Positions 1-11,765 of a stretch of 64,000 bases of DNA are shown in pieces; the stretch's first letter is position 1; the number at the start of each line of letters is the position of its first letter. The position numbers and the translations under genes are program-made. The stretch covers positions 14,230,049-14,294,048 of the forward strand of contig OU452238.1 of NCBI GenBank assembly GCA_911728455.2. Reading direction: 5' to 3'. The notes beneath the pieces were generated by a model. The model was not told the origin of the DNA. It made no database searches and saw nothing but the letters and a program-made list of their open reading frames with translations. Source of the DNA: Marthasterias glacialis (Eukaryota; Echinodermata; Asteroidea; Forcipulatida; Asteriidae).

Positions 1-39
1 AGACTACCGAGCTTGCCCGGTAGCTAGAGGTAGTTTGAA

Positions 40-480
40 TCCTACATTTTAGCAGAGGGTACCGCAACAATTCAAAACGATGTTAAATATGCATTGGGGA
101 TAAAGAATATTATTTGTGTTTTAACAACGCAACGATGTGTTAAGCACTGCATAAATACAAAGTACTTTTCCCGCAAGTCCTGTAAAAAAAAAATTCCACA
201 AGCATATTACTCGGGTGAGATTCGAACCCGGTGAGATAGGTTCAGTTGCCAAGGAACCCCGCCTGGGTGTTGGCCTGATGATGTCATGGCCATTAGCGAG
301 GCAGAAACATCACATGAACAGCCTGTAAACAGTCAGCCCTTGACAAAGTCATTCGGACGATGTTTGTTGCCCCTGTGTGATTTGCCTTCTATGAAAGCTC
401 CAAACTGGAAGAGGAGTGGCGACGGGGACAATAGCCTGTCCTATCATTTTATGGCCACAGGTTGAGCCCAAAGACAATTT
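40..480 (-). repeat. SINE-like fragment plus retroelement-like block, copy 1
   Basis: Contains the SINE tail (aagcactgcataaatac region) and a B-box-like ggattcgaaccc relative (gagattcgaacccgg, reverse strand), followed by a block ending cctgtcctatcattttatgg. The same pairing of SINE tail plus block recurs at about 2,490-2,860 and 2,960-3,270. Bases 36-440 are missing from the right arm. Confidence 0.6.
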
Positions 481-899
481 AGTTGACACTATCAGTCTAG
501 GAACACCTGATGCTAGTCCAGACGAGCGAGTCATGCCCAACATCGTCAGAGCCCCACTCTGACCAGTGAATAGCACTGTACACCCAGGGGAGTTTAGCGA
601 GTGTTTCATGGGCCGTCTGCCCCATATAGGAGCCCATCCCAAGCCCACATGGAGCCAAGAGGAAACGGTTGCTGAGAAGCATTCATGGTGGGTGCAACGC
701 GGCCCGTAAACGGGTCGTGTTCAATTTGCCACTTCCTGCTTTTCTTTTTGGAGCTATAAGTCCCAGCACAAGAGGAATTTTTGGTTCCATCCTTACCAGG
801 ACAACTTTCTTGTTAGCTGTTGGCCAGTATCGTCTGATACACTGGTCGGGACCAAAGACTAGATAGTATTTCCTCTCCGATCAACGGAACTACCAGCAC

Positions 900-2240
900 T
901 CGGGGCCTCTAGCAGCATGGAGTGCTGATGAGCGAGGGGCTGATGCAGTGGCAGGATATTATCACATGTAGTCTCCGAGGAACTGGCTCGTCCTGGGGAA
1001 AGTCAATTTTCCGCTGTAATGGCGAGTCTCATATTCATCACCGTTGTGACTCTTTGTTGCCAGTTAAAGGTTGGGTTTGAGTGTGTGACCCATCCCCGTT
1101 AGCAGCATGGTCCCAAAAACTACCACAGATATCTTAAAATGGCTGATGTCAGGGAATCCGGAACGTAGGTTTAGCTGTGGATTTCAGAGCCCGTTTAGTT
1201 GTGGTCACTGTGAAGACTTCTTTTTAATAGATTCCTCCTTATCAGTTGCCTCAGTCGTTGTTCTCTGGCTTCCATTGATTCTTGAAATTTACCAGCGTAA
1301 TGGTCCAAGCCCATAAGTGGTAATGTTTCAATGCATTTGCGAGCTCTTTCCAATGTAAGGAACAGTGCATCCCTCTATGGGATGTAGTTGCCAGTGTAGA
1401 GACATGTTTGAACTGATCGAGTGCCACACGTAATCCCTGGTTCAGGCAGTGAAACACTGCAGTCAGGAGATTCAGCCGGGACAAATGAATGTTCTTCACA
1501 GTCCAAAGCTCGATTTTTTCTTGAGGAAAAGGAGGAAGGACAATGAACGAATCACAAAAAGGGACGCCTCATCGGCCTTTTTCAGAACATCCTCAAATTG
1601 ACCTCTAGTCCGGTCAGCCAAGTTCAAGCAAGCAGGAAAGCCATTGGCTGCCAGTTTATCTGGAACATTTGGTGCTGTGGAAAAACTGCTCAAATTCCGC
1701 TGTGGAAAAACAAGTATAAGAGAGCTCATGTCTCTTGAATGTTTTCCACTTTGTCTCACCTTGTGTTGACATTCACATTCTATGCAACATCTGGTCAAGC
1801 AGCAACACGGGAAAAACTTGTATGTTGCCGCCTCCGATCCTGAACTCACTTTACATCTGGAATGTTTGCATTCTAGGGGGGCGGGATACCCGGGGGATGG
1901 CATTTGCAAAACCTGAACCATATCCTATTGTACCAGGTGCAGCTCTGTCTCAGCTATAGATGACCACTGCATCTGCAATCACTTCATCATTGTCATCTGT
2001 TGAGGTACGAGAGGGACAAGTTGACCCCTGTGATTGAGCAGGAAGGACGAGTTGACACTGATGGATGAGCAAGCCCCAGCTGTGTGGATCCAACACAGCG
2101 GTCAGATCCGAGGGGCTCTCCCTCCATTGAGGGGGATCACCCCAAATCCAAGAATGACTTGGACAGGTAAATGCTCAGTGTGGAAGGGGATGCTGGAGCA
2201 CGGCTACTTGCGATTGGCAAATTCTGTAGGTTTTGAGTAA
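900..2240 (-). pseudogene. Degenerate gag-like or unknown coding relic (left arm)
   Basis: Minus-strand open stretches at 1,251-1,499 and 1,496-1,921 overlap by a few bases in different frames and correspond to a longer uninterrupted 169-residue frame in the right arm (34,052-34,561). The translation looks protein-like (…LAANGFPACLNLADRTRGQF…) but I recognise no domain. Its position upstream of a DIRS-like reverse transcriptase in the right arm suggests a gag-type region; that is inference only. Confidence 0.3.
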
Positions 2241-2269
2241 TGCAGTGTGGTCAAGATAGAGACCAGGGG

Positions 2270-2420
2270 GCCGAAGACAAATATTGTTTGTGTTTTACCC
2301 ATACATTGATGTGGGTGTTAAGCACTGTATACTCAGTACTATCCCCCGAGTCCTGTGAAAAAATTCACATCCATACTACACGGGTGGGATTCAAACCACG
2401 ATCTTGCCCGGTAGCTAGAT
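2270..2420 (-). repeat. tRNA-derived SINE fragment
   Basis: Carries the family tail (ttttacccatacattgatg, aagcactgtatactcagtac) and the B-box-containing segment gggtgggattcaaaccacg, read on the minus strand. The mirror copy is at about 33,540-33,700. Same family as the fuller element at 15,729-16,002. Confidence 0.65.
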
Positions 2421-2489
2421 GCAGTTCGAATTCTATATTTTAGCAGAGGGTACTGCAACGATTATAATAGATGTTGAGTTTGCATCTGG

Positions 2490-2860
2490 GATAGAAAAAT
2501 TATTGATGTTTTACCCATATATTGATGCCTGTTAAGCACTGTATACTCAACACTTTCCCCCCGAGTCCAGTGATAGAAGAATCCACAGACACATTATTCG
2601 GGTGGGATTCGAACCCGGTGAGTTAGGTTCGTTTGTTCTTGAACCCAGCCGTGTCTGCAATATGCCATGGCCATTATCGAAGGATATCGAATGAACAGCC
2701 TTTAAACAGTCGGCCCTTGAAAAAGTCATTGGAACTATGTTTGTTGCCCCTGCATGATTCTCCGGCCAAACTCTCTGAACTGGAGGAAGAGCGGCGGCAG
2801 GGACAATGGCTTGTCCTATTATTTTACAGGAGCCGCCACAGGTCGAGTCTGAGGACAATT
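2490..2860 (-). repeat. SINE fragment plus retroelement-like block, copy 2
   Basis: SINE tail and B-box (gggtgggattcgaacccgg) followed by the block containing ctggaggaagagcggcggca and ccacaggtcgagtctgagga. The plus-strand translation of the block reads SELEEERRQGQWLVL, shared with 3,141-3,344. Mirror at about 33,110-33,470. Confidence 0.6.
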
Positions 2861-2949
2861 CAGATGGTGAGTACCATGGAGCTGGGATGAAATGGTTGTT
2901 GAGCAGTGTTCATGGTGGGTTTAACAAGGCCCAGAAACGGGTCGTGTGT

Positions 2950-3345
2950 TCCCTACTTGCTACTCAGTACTCCACCCCCCCACCCCCCGAGTCCTGTGAA
3001 AAAAATCCACAGGCATATTACTTGGGTGGGATTCAAACCCGGTGAATAAGGTTTGTTTGTCCTGGAACCCAGCCTGGGTGTCGGCAATTTGCCATGGCCC
3101 TTAGCAAGGAGATCAAATGAACAGCCTGTAAACAAAGTCATTGGGACGATGTTTGTTGCCCCTGTGTGATTCGCTGGTCAAACTCTCCGAACTGGAGGAA
3201 GAGCGGCGGCAGGGACAATGGCTTGTCCTATCTTTTTACAGGAAGCCACAGGTCGAGTTTGACGACATTTCAGAGGACACTATTGGCCTAAGAACACCCG
3301 ATGCTGAGGACAAATCCAACATCAATGGTGGTCCAGACGAGTGAG
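2950..3345 (-). repeat. SINE fragment plus retroelement-like block, copy 3
   Basis: Third occurrence of the same composite. The plus-strand frame 3,141-3,344 (67 residues, acidic end, SELEEERRQGQWLVL core) is conserved in the right-arm mirror (32,622-32,825) with very few changes. Shared length and sequence show recent common origin, not necessarily coding function. Confidence 0.55.
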
Positions 3346-3379
3346 TCATGCCCAACATCGTCAGAGCCCCACTCTGACT

Positions 3380-3870
3380 AGTGAACAGCACGTACACCCG
3401 GGAGTTTGAGTGAGTGTTTCACGGCCTGCCTGCCCAAACTGGGACCCATCCCCAAGCCCTAGTGGTGAGTACCATGGAGCTGGGAGGAAACGGTTGTTAA
3501 GCAGTGTTCATGGTGGGTGTAAACAGGGCCCGGAAACAGGTCGTGTTTGTCCCTCTGCTCTTCTTTGAGGTAAGTCGTCCCGGCATGAGAGGATTTCTGG
3601 TTTTATACTTACCAGGACGACTCCCTTGTTGTTGTTGGCCTGTTCCTTCTAATACACTGGTCGGCGACCAAAGACTGCTTAGTGTCTCCATTCCAACCAA
3701 TGGAACTGCCAGCAATCATGGCCTCTTGCAGCCTGGAGTGCCGAGTGAGGCTGATGCAGTGGCAGGATAGTGTCATCGGTACAGTCCCCTGAGGAATTGG
3801 CTCGTCCCGAGGGGAGGACATTTCCCCCGTTACAGACAGACTCATTCCTTGCCGATCGTTTCACTATTAG
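3380..3870 (-). repeat. Copy of the outer direct repeat of the retroelement-like zone
   Basis: Resembles, at an estimated three-quarters identity, the segment at about 460-1,060 of the same arm: both hold the motif groups tcagtctttggtcccgacc, cctgccactgcatcagcc and gacgatgttgggcatgac (minus-strand sense). The two copies bracket about 2-2.8 kb like old long terminal or split repeats. The mirror pair is 32,106-32,780 and 34,920-35,480. Confidence 0.5.
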
Positions 3871-4779
3871 AATATACTGGACAATACTGTAGTATCATTT
3901 TTTTTTTTTTCAAATGTTAACAAGAAATCTTCCTCAATAATGGTGTAAAGCACGCAAAAACGGAGCTGGCGGAAAAGTGTGTGCCATAACTTGCGGTAAG
4001 AAAAAGAGGAAGACAATGTGGCACTCATGCAGAGAGAGGCATTGTGAATAGATCAGCAGGAAACACTATTGTGTGTAAATCTTAGCATTATTGTACCTGT
4101 GGGTAGGGAAGTATACATGAGTAGTAGCTCTACAGGTAAGTAGAGTGACGTAGACGCAATGTATAATTTACCGGCAAAAACTACCACATCAAAATAACTG
4201 TATATACCAATCATAAAGTTTAACATCACAAATAGTAATTCATAATATGCAGTTCTTGATTTGAATCTGACGTGATTGATTAACATTCATTTCAAAAAGG
4301 AACACATAAACTTTTAATTAAAAATAACAAATATCAAATATAAGTACACCATTGCAAGCATTTTAATTCAATCAGTTTTATCAGTATTTTGCCAATATCA
4401 TCCTGGTAAGGTTAGTCTAAAGCAGGGCCACCACGAGCAGGTCCCAGGATACCAGCCCCACACGCTTTCAAGATCGTCAGAGCCATTACACCCACCTTTC
4501 GGCAGGGTCCGGTCCGCCACCCCAAGGCGAACCCCAAGGCAGTCCCCTACCATACTAACGCGGTCCACTAGCCCCACGGCCAAGACTAGGGACTACTGCC
4601 GTTTGCCAACCATTTGTGATCACACCAGAACCATGCTCCCCCGGTAGAGCAGCCTGATGCACCTTTAAGATCAACATCCAGCTATCACCCTGGCCGGCAG
4701 TAGGACCCCACATGCCACGTGCAAGTGTCCAGGTCCCTTTAATATTTCGGAATTTCCCGTGTTTACCTCCATTGATTCC

Positions 4780-4940
4780 GAATCGAATCCCCGCACTTCC
4801 AATCGAATCTCCGCACTACCAATCGAATCTCCGCCCTACCAATCGAATCTCCGCACCACCAATCGAGTCTACGCACCACCAATCGAATCTCCGCACCACC
4901 AATCGAATCTCCGCACCACCAATGGCATCTCCGCACCTCC
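4780..4940. repeat. 20 bp minisatellite, short array (left unit A)
   Basis: About eight copies of a 20 bp unit, consensus ccaccaatcgaatctccgca. The right-arm mirror is 31,022-31,190. Every unit carries CCAAT and two CpG dinucleotides. Confidence 0.95.
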
Positions 4941-5096
4941 AAGGCTCTATGATCTCCAAATTCATAGTTCAAAAAACGCGTATGTGCTTGCTTGCAATGG
5001 TGTACTTATTTACAAGATGTTAACTGTATAGTGCTGCAAAAACAGCCCACTGTACGACGACAACAGAAAACATTAAATCAACACATCTAGAATATC

Positions 5097-5271
5097 TTAC
5101 ATTTGAAGACAACAAACCTTCATGACCTCTAGATGAACTGCTTGGATGTCTTGATGATACTGATGTTTACATACGCGTTGCTCTCCTTTATACCCTGTAG
5201 CCTGCAAGATGTCAGTAGAGGTGATTCTCTCTGCACTTGACTTCAGGGAACAGCTAGCTACATCTCTGGCT
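5097..5271 (-). other. Candidate exon 'ARDVASC' (left unit A)
   Basis: On the minus strand a pyrimidine-rich acceptor ending cttttcag precedes an open frame reading ARDVASCSLKSSAERITSTD and on to a stop after about 57 residues. The same frame is open in three of the four copies in the arms. I recognise no domain. It may be a real exon of an unknown gene or part of a repeat-family transcript. Confidence 0.35.
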
Positions 5272-6354
5272 CTGAAAAGTCAAATTTACAGATACAAAAT
5301 TGTATGCAAGCCAACAATCCCTTGCAGGGATGATTAAAAACTGGCAAGGACCCCCTCCATCAGTGATGTCAGTTTTCCTTCACAGTGTGAAAAGTCATCA
5401 TTGTTTATTTTTAACTTGATTTTTAAACCAGTACTTTACTATCCTTTGTCTTCGTTAAAAGTATACTATAGTAGATTATACTGCAAGAGTTTGAGGAGTA
5501 ACTTTTTTTAAGCTAAAAAAGGTTTTTTCTTCTTGTTTTATTATCTATGCAGGAGAGGTATTAGAGTGGAATACTTTGAGCTTCAAGATGTCTCCATCTC
5601 CTGATCAGGAGATTCCAATAGTTAGGGCAATGTTAAACCATGGTCAATAAAATGTTGGTTTTTCAAATCAATCATCACTCTAAAAAGTACTACATTGATT
5701 TTATGCGCCTTTTGAAAGCTGTTGGAAAAGGAGGGGAAAATATTTTAATAAAAAAAGGTGTTTTTATTCTTGCCTTTACATCTTAAAGGTGTTCCAATGT
5801 TCAACTTTTACATTTTCTGTTGTGTTTAAACTGGTACCTCACTTTTTGTGCACCTGGTTTTGCTTGAAGGAGCTTCTGAAGCGTCAAAATTTGTATGAAT
5901 ACAAGTAGTTGGTTTTAATTTTTAAAGGTTCAAATGATTTCCCAAAAATTATTATTACATATTTTACATTTTTTTCTTTACTACAAGATACATACAAAGA
6001 GTGCAGCTCCTAAATCTTGAATATTTTACTTGTTAATGAGTAGATGTCTTTGGAGTTGATAAGCCTTTCTGCAATAAAAACAAATTGCAACAACATCGCC
6101 CCGCCCCTACATTTTTGTCATAACAGTGGGGGAAGTTCATGCAAAGCAAGAAGAAAAAATAAACATTTTTCTTTTAGAAATTGATATAAACTTGAAGTTT
6201 TTAACTGTGTAAAATTTCAGGCAAACCAACCCCTCTATGCCCCTCTTAACCAAAGAGTCCCCATACACCTATGTGCATTCTGCACAGTTATTACAGACCA
6301 GGGACCATTTGGGACCAGGGGAAAATATTCAAATTATACTTTTTGGAAATTCAC

Positions 6355-6645
6355 CTTTTACTGGAGATTGCAACTCCTTGATCATAGGCTGGTCTTGGAC
6401 ATCTACTTGTTGATGGGTAGATGTCTTTGGAGATGCTAACCTTATGTCATATAAGTTGGTCTTGGACATCTACTTGTTGACGGGTAGATGTCTTTGGAGA
6501 TGCTGATGACCTTATGTCATAAGCTGGTCTTGGACATCTACTTGTTGACGGGTAGATGTCTTTGGAGATGCTAACCTTATGTCATAAGCTGGTCTTGGAC
6601 ATCTACTTGTTGACGGGTAGATGTCTTTGGAGATGCTAACCCTGA
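6355..6645 (-). other. Exon-like hairpin module, four ~65 bp repeats (left unit A)
   Basis: On the minus strand it is preceded by gtttgtgttgcag (acceptor-like) and followed by aaaag|gtgaattt (donor-like). Each repeat contains gacatctac…gtagatgtc, a 9 bp perfect stem with a ~10 nt loop. The 65 bp period breaks the reading frame after the first repeat. Confidence 0.5.
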
Positions 6646-7253
6646 CTGCAACACAAACAAACCGCAAAAATTTGCATCAATTACCATTGAAAAACATTAC
6701 TCATCAGTAAAATAGTTAGGTTCAGATAACTTGCTATTACCTTTAGGACTTTCTTATACTTTCAATTGAAGTGAAGAAAACAAACCCAGAAATTAAAACT
6801 GCAAACAAACTATTTGAAGAAACTTACGCATACAAGGATCATTTTGGATGTTGCAATCAAAACAAGCAACTGTAATTCTGGGGGACGCAAACGACTGAAA
6901 CAGTTCCCTTGAGGATTGGTGCTGATATAAACTTTATTTTTAGTGAGCTCTCTCAGAATGAAACTACTCTAGCAATTATTTAATGGCATGTAAAATTTAA
7001 GTTACTAAAAGTTAGGAATCCGTCTTGATACTTGTGTGTACGTGTAGATACATTCCCAAAATCTTTCAAATCTAACCAAAATTAAACCACCACCCAGCCT
7101 GTCAACTCTAAAATGATTGCCAAACATACAGACATACTTGAATAAATTTTAAATGCTACAAGAAATCATCAAGTGATACACGACATGGGAAACAAACTGA
7201 CTGGGTCAGCTTAATACAATTTTTTGGTGAACAAAGACAAATTGACTATAACG

Positions 7254-7320
7254 GGTTCTGAACCTGCAACCTCCGGATTAACGTGCCGGCACTCAACCAA
7301 CTGAGCTATCTAGCACTATG
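7254..7320 (-). repeat. tRNA-like sequence (pseudo-tRNA or SINE head)
   Basis: Minus-strand A-box tagctcagttggttgag and B-box ggttcagaaccc are clear. No complementary acceptor-stem ends are visible, so it is unlikely to be a working tRNA. Copies lie at 11,430-11,494 (minus), 25,091-25,158 (plus) and 28,647-28,714 (plus). Confidence 0.6.
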
Positions 7321-7495
7321 ATAGCAGTCTCCCTATCTTGTCAATATCTTTGTTTGAGGGTGCCAATAAGAAGCCAAGAAAATGACTGATTCTAACTTCC
7401 GTTGACACCAGGCCAACAATAGACATTCTGCACAATTTCTAGAAAGCTTAATTTGGGACCAGGTGTTAATATTTGTCTTTTTTTTCGGAACTCAC

Positions 7496-7589
7496 CTTTT
7501 AATGTAGAGTGCGGTTCCTATATCTTAGGTTAGTCTTGGACATCTACTTGTTGATGGGTAGACGTCTAGTTTGGAGATGCTAAGCCTTT
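7496..7589 (-). other. Exon-like hairpin module, single repeat (left unit A)
   Basis: Minus strand: ttgcag acceptor, 94 bp holding one hairpin with slightly longer spacing (gacgtctac…gtagatgtc variant), then aaaag|gtgagttc, a good donor. Length and borders are the same in the other copies. Confidence 0.45.
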
Positions 7590-8399
7590 CTGCAACACAA
7601 ACAAATCGCACAAGTTGAAACATTTAGTGTTTAAAAACAACATCCATCAGCAAAACAGTTAGTATTACAGTTAAGAAAAAGAGAAAGACAACGTGGCACT
7701 CATGTGCCGAGGAGCATTCTGGATAGATTAGTGGGGGCGCTATTGTGTGTAAATCTTAGCGATATTGTACCTGTGGGTAGGGAAGTATGCATAAGTAGTG
7801 GATCTACAGGTAAGTAGAGTGAAGTAGACACAATGTATACTTTAAGGGCAAAAACTACCACATCAAAATAACAGTATATACAACTGATAAAGTTTAACAT
7901 CAGAAATAGTAATTCAGAATATGCAGTTCTTGATTTGATTCTGAAGTAATTGATTAACAGTCATTTCAAAAAGGAACATAATCTTGTAATTAAAAATAAC
8001 AAATATTTTACAAGTACACCAATTGCAAGCAATTTATTTCAATCAGTTTTATCAGCGTTTTGCCAATATCATCCTGGTAAGGTAAGTCTAAAGCAGGGCC
8101 ACCATGAGCAGGTCTCAGGGTACCAGCCCCACACGCTTTCCAGATCGTCAGAGCCATTTCACCCACCTTTCGGCAGGGTCCGGTCCGCCACCCCAAGGCA
8201 GAACCCAAAGGCAGTCCCCTACTGTAGTAACGTGGTCCCAGAGCCCCACGGCCAAGACTAGGGACTACTGCCGTTTGCCAACCATTTAAGATGCACCTTT
8301 AAGATCAACATCCAGCTATCACCCTGGCCGGCAGTAGGACCCTGCATGCCAAGTGCAAGTGTCCAGGTCCCTTTAACTTTTTTGAATTTTCCGTGTTTA

Positions 8400-9625
8400 T
8401 CACCATTAATTCTGAATCAAATCTCTGCACCACCAATCGAATCTCCGTACCAACCAATCAAATCTCCGCACCACAAATCAAATCTCCACATCACCAATCG
8501 AATTTTCGCATCACCAATCCAACCTCTGCACCATCAATCGAATCTCCGCACCTCCAATCGAATCTCCGCACCACCAATCAAATCTCGGCACCACCAACCG
8601 AATTTCCCCACCACCAATCAAATCTCCACACCACCAATTAAACCGCCGCCCCACCAATTGAATCTACGCCCCACCTATCGAATCTGCGCACCACCAATCG
8701 AATCTGCGCACCACCAATCGAATCTCCGCACAGTCAATCGAATCTCCCCACCACCAATCGAATCTCCGTACCACCAATCGAATCTCCACACAACCAATCG
8801 AATCTCCACACCAACCAATGGAATCTCCGCCCCACCAATCGAATCTCCGCACCAGCAATCGAATCTCCACAAAACAAATTGAATCTCCGCACCACCAATC
8901 GAATCTCCACAAAACAAATCGAATCTCCGCACCACCAATCGAATCTCCGCACCACCAAACGAATCTCCGCACCACCAATCGAATCTCCGCCCCACCAATC
9001 AAATCTCCGCACTCAATCGTATCTCCCCACCACCAATGGAATCTCCGCACCACCAATAGAATCTCTACCCACTAATCGAATCTCCGCACCATCAATCGAA
9101 TCTCCCCACCACCAAACAAATCTCCGCCCCACCAATCGATCCTCCGCACCGCCAATCGAACCTCCGCACCACCAATCGAACCTCCCCACCACCAATCGAT
9201 ATCTCCGCACCACCAATCGAACCTCCGCACCACCAATCGATATCTCCGCACCACCAATCAAACCTCTGCACCACCAATCGAGTCTCCGCACCACCAATCA
9301 AATCTCCGCACCACCAATCGAATCTCCGCACCACCAATCGAATCTCCGCACCACCAATCGAATCTCCGCACCACCAATCGAGTCTCCGCACCAACAATCG
9401 AATCTCCGCACCACCAATCGAATCTCCGCACCACCAATCGAATCTCCGCACCACCAATCGAATCTTCGCACCACCAATCGAATCTCCGCACCACCAATCG
9501 AGTCTCCGCACCACCAATCGAATCTCCGCACCACCAATCGAATCTCCGCCCCACCAATCGAATCTCCGCACCACCAATCGAATCTCCGCACCACCAATCG
9601 AATCTCCGCACCACCAATGGCATTT
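8400..9625. repeat. 20 bp minisatellite, long array (left unit B)
   Basis: About 60 copies of ccaccaatcgaatctccgca. The half near 9,300-9,620 is nearly uniform, while 8,400-9,240 holds many variants (ccgccccacc, cacaaaacaaat, ccgatatct types). Because 20 is not a multiple of 3 and the unit has no stop in most frames, it yields long spurious open frames on both strands. Confidence 0.97.
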
Positions 9626-9748
9626 CCGCACCTCCAAGGCTCTATGATCTCCAAATTCATAGTTCAAAAACCGTGTATGTGCTTGCTTGCAATGGTGTAC
9701 TTATTTACAAGATATACTAACTGTATAGTGCTGCAAAAACAGCCCACT

Positions 9749-9984
9749 ATACGACGACAAAAGAAAACATCAAACTAATACATCTAGAATATCTTACAGT
9801 TGAGGACAACAAACTGCTTGGTTGTCCATCATTCATGACCTCTAGATGAACTGCTAGGATGTCTTGATGATACTGATGTTTACATACGCGTTGCTCTCCT
9901 TTATACCCTGTAGCCTGCAAGATGTCAGTAGAGGTGATTCTCTCTGCACTTGACTTCAGGGAACAGCTAGCTACATCTCTGACT
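9749..9984 (-). other. Candidate exon 'ARDVASC' (left unit B)
   Basis: Same open frame as 5,097-5,271, with tttcag acceptor. One substitution changes QAVHLEV to LAVHLEV. The frame continues further than in unit A, ending at a TAG near 9,749. Confidence 0.35.
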
Positions 9985-10746
9985 CTGAAAAGTCAAATTT
10001 ACAGATACAACATTGTATGCAAGCCAACAAACTTAATGAGCAAAATCCCTTGCAGGGGTGATTAAATACTGGCAAGGACCCCCTCCACCAGTGATATCAG
10101 TTTTCCTTCACAGTGTGAAGTCATCATTGTTTATTTTTAACTTGATTTTTAAACCAGTACTTTACTATCCTTTATCTTCATTAAAAGTATATTATAGTAG
10201 ATTATACTGTGAGGAAGTTTGAAAAGTAACTTTTTTGTCAAGCTACAAACATTTTGTTCTTTTTTTTATTATCTATGCATGGGAGGTATTTGAGTGGAAT
10301 TTTTTGAGCCTCGAGATGTCTCCATCTCCTGATCAGGAGATTCCAATAGTTAGGGCAATGTTAAACCATGGTCAATAAAATATTGTTGGTTTTTCAAATC
10401 AATCATCACTCTAAAAAGTATTACATTGATTTTATGTGGAGGGGGATAATATTTTATTTAAAAAAAAAGTGCTTTTATTGTTGCCTTTACATCTTAAAGG
10501 TGCTCCAATGTTCAACTTTTACATGTTCTGTTGTGTTTAAACTGTTTATCTCACTTGTTGTTCACCTGGTTTTGGTTGAAGGAGGACATAACTTATGTCA
10601 ATATTTATATAAGTACAAGTATTCGGTTTTTAATTTTTTAAAGGTTCAAATGATTTCCCAAGAATTGTTATTACATAATTTGCATTTTTTTTTAAACAAG
10701 ATACATACAAAGAAGAGTGCTCCAATATCTTACTCTAATCTGGTTT

Positions 10747-11067
10747 AAAGCTGGTTTTGGACATCTATTCGTTGACGGGTAGATGTCTTTGGAGATGCTA
10801 ACCTTATGTCATAAGCTGGTCTTGGACATCTATTTGTTGACGGGTAGATGTCTTTGGAGATGCTAACCTTATGTCATAAGCTGGTCTTGGACATCTACTT
10901 GTTGACGGGTAGATGTCTTTGGAGATGCTAACCTTATGTCATAAGCTGGTCTTGGACATCTACTTGTTGATGGGTAGATGTCATTGGAGATGCTAACCTT
11001 ATGTAACAGGCTGGTCTTGGACATCTACTTGTTGATGGGTAGATGTCTTTGGAGATGCTAACCCTGA
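10747..11067 (-). other. Exon-like hairpin module, five repeats (left unit B)
   Basis: Five ~65 bp hairpin repeats behind a ttgcag acceptor (minus strand). No donor is visible at the far end; the sequence instead runs into the tail of the neighbouring repeat. Unit A has four repeats, so copy number differs between units. Confidence 0.45.
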
Positions 11068-11429
11068 CTGCAACACAAACAAACCGCACAAATTTGCATC
11101 AATTACCATTGAAGAACATTACTCATCAGTAAAATAGTTAGGTTCAGATAACTTGCTATTACCTTTAGACCTTTGTTATACTTTCAATCAAAGTGAAGAA
11201 AACCAACCCAGAAAACAGCAAACAAAGTGTTTGAAGAAACTTACGCATACAAGGATCATTTTGGATGTTGCAATCAAAATGAGCAACAGTAATTCTGGGG
11301 AATGTCAAATGCCTGAAACGGCTCTTTTGAGGATTGGTGCTGGTATGAACTTTATTTTTTCTCAGAGCTCTCTCAGAACGAGACTAATCTAGCAATTATT
11401 TAATGGTGTGTAAAATTTAAATTTATGGG

Positions 11430-11494
11430 TTTTGAACCTCCGACCTCCGGATTAATGTGCCAGCATTCAACCAACTGAGCTATCTAGCACCATG
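11430..11494 (-). repeat. tRNA-like sequence (left unit B)
   Basis: Copy of the tRNA-like sequence at 7,254-7,320, with A-box tagctcagttggttgaa and B-box-like ggttcaaaaccc on the minus strand. The ends do not pair as an acceptor stem. Confidence 0.55.
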
Positions 11495-11671
11495 ATGGCA
11501 GTCTCCCTATCTTGTCAATATCTTTGTTTGAGGGTGCCAATAAGAAGCTAAGAAAATGACTGATTCTAACAACCGTTGACACCAGGCCAACAATAGACAT
11601 TCTGCACAATTTCTACAGAGCTTAATTTGGGACCAGGTGTTAATACTTGAATTTTCTTTTTGGGAATTCAC

Positions 11672-11765
11672 CTTTTACTGTAGAGTGCGGTTCCTATATC
11701 TTAGGTTAGTCTTTGGACATCTACTTGTTGATGGGTAGACGTCTAGTTTGGAGATGCAAGCCTTT
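11672..11765 (-). other. Exon-like hairpin module, single repeat (left unit B)
   Basis: Copy of the 94 bp module at 7,496-7,589, with acceptor ttgcag and donor-like aaaag|gtgaatt on the minus strand. Confidence 0.45.

Larger units (their letters stand above)
3995..7670. repeat. Tandem unit A of the left arm
   Basis: Begins at gtaagaaaaagaggaagaca and is repeated from 7,671. Order inside: conserved ~270 bp block, GC-richer block (4,400-4,740), short 20 bp minisatellite (~8 copies), candidate exon (5,097-5,271, minus), AT-rich DNA, hairpin module (6,355-6,645), tRNA-like sequence (7,254-7,320), hairpin module (7,496-7,589). Confidence 0.8.

Noticed and set aside
4400-4740. Possible 5S rRNA or other structured RNA gene in the GC-richer block
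   Set aside because: I could not match it to 5S rRNA internal control boxes or any RNA family by eye.
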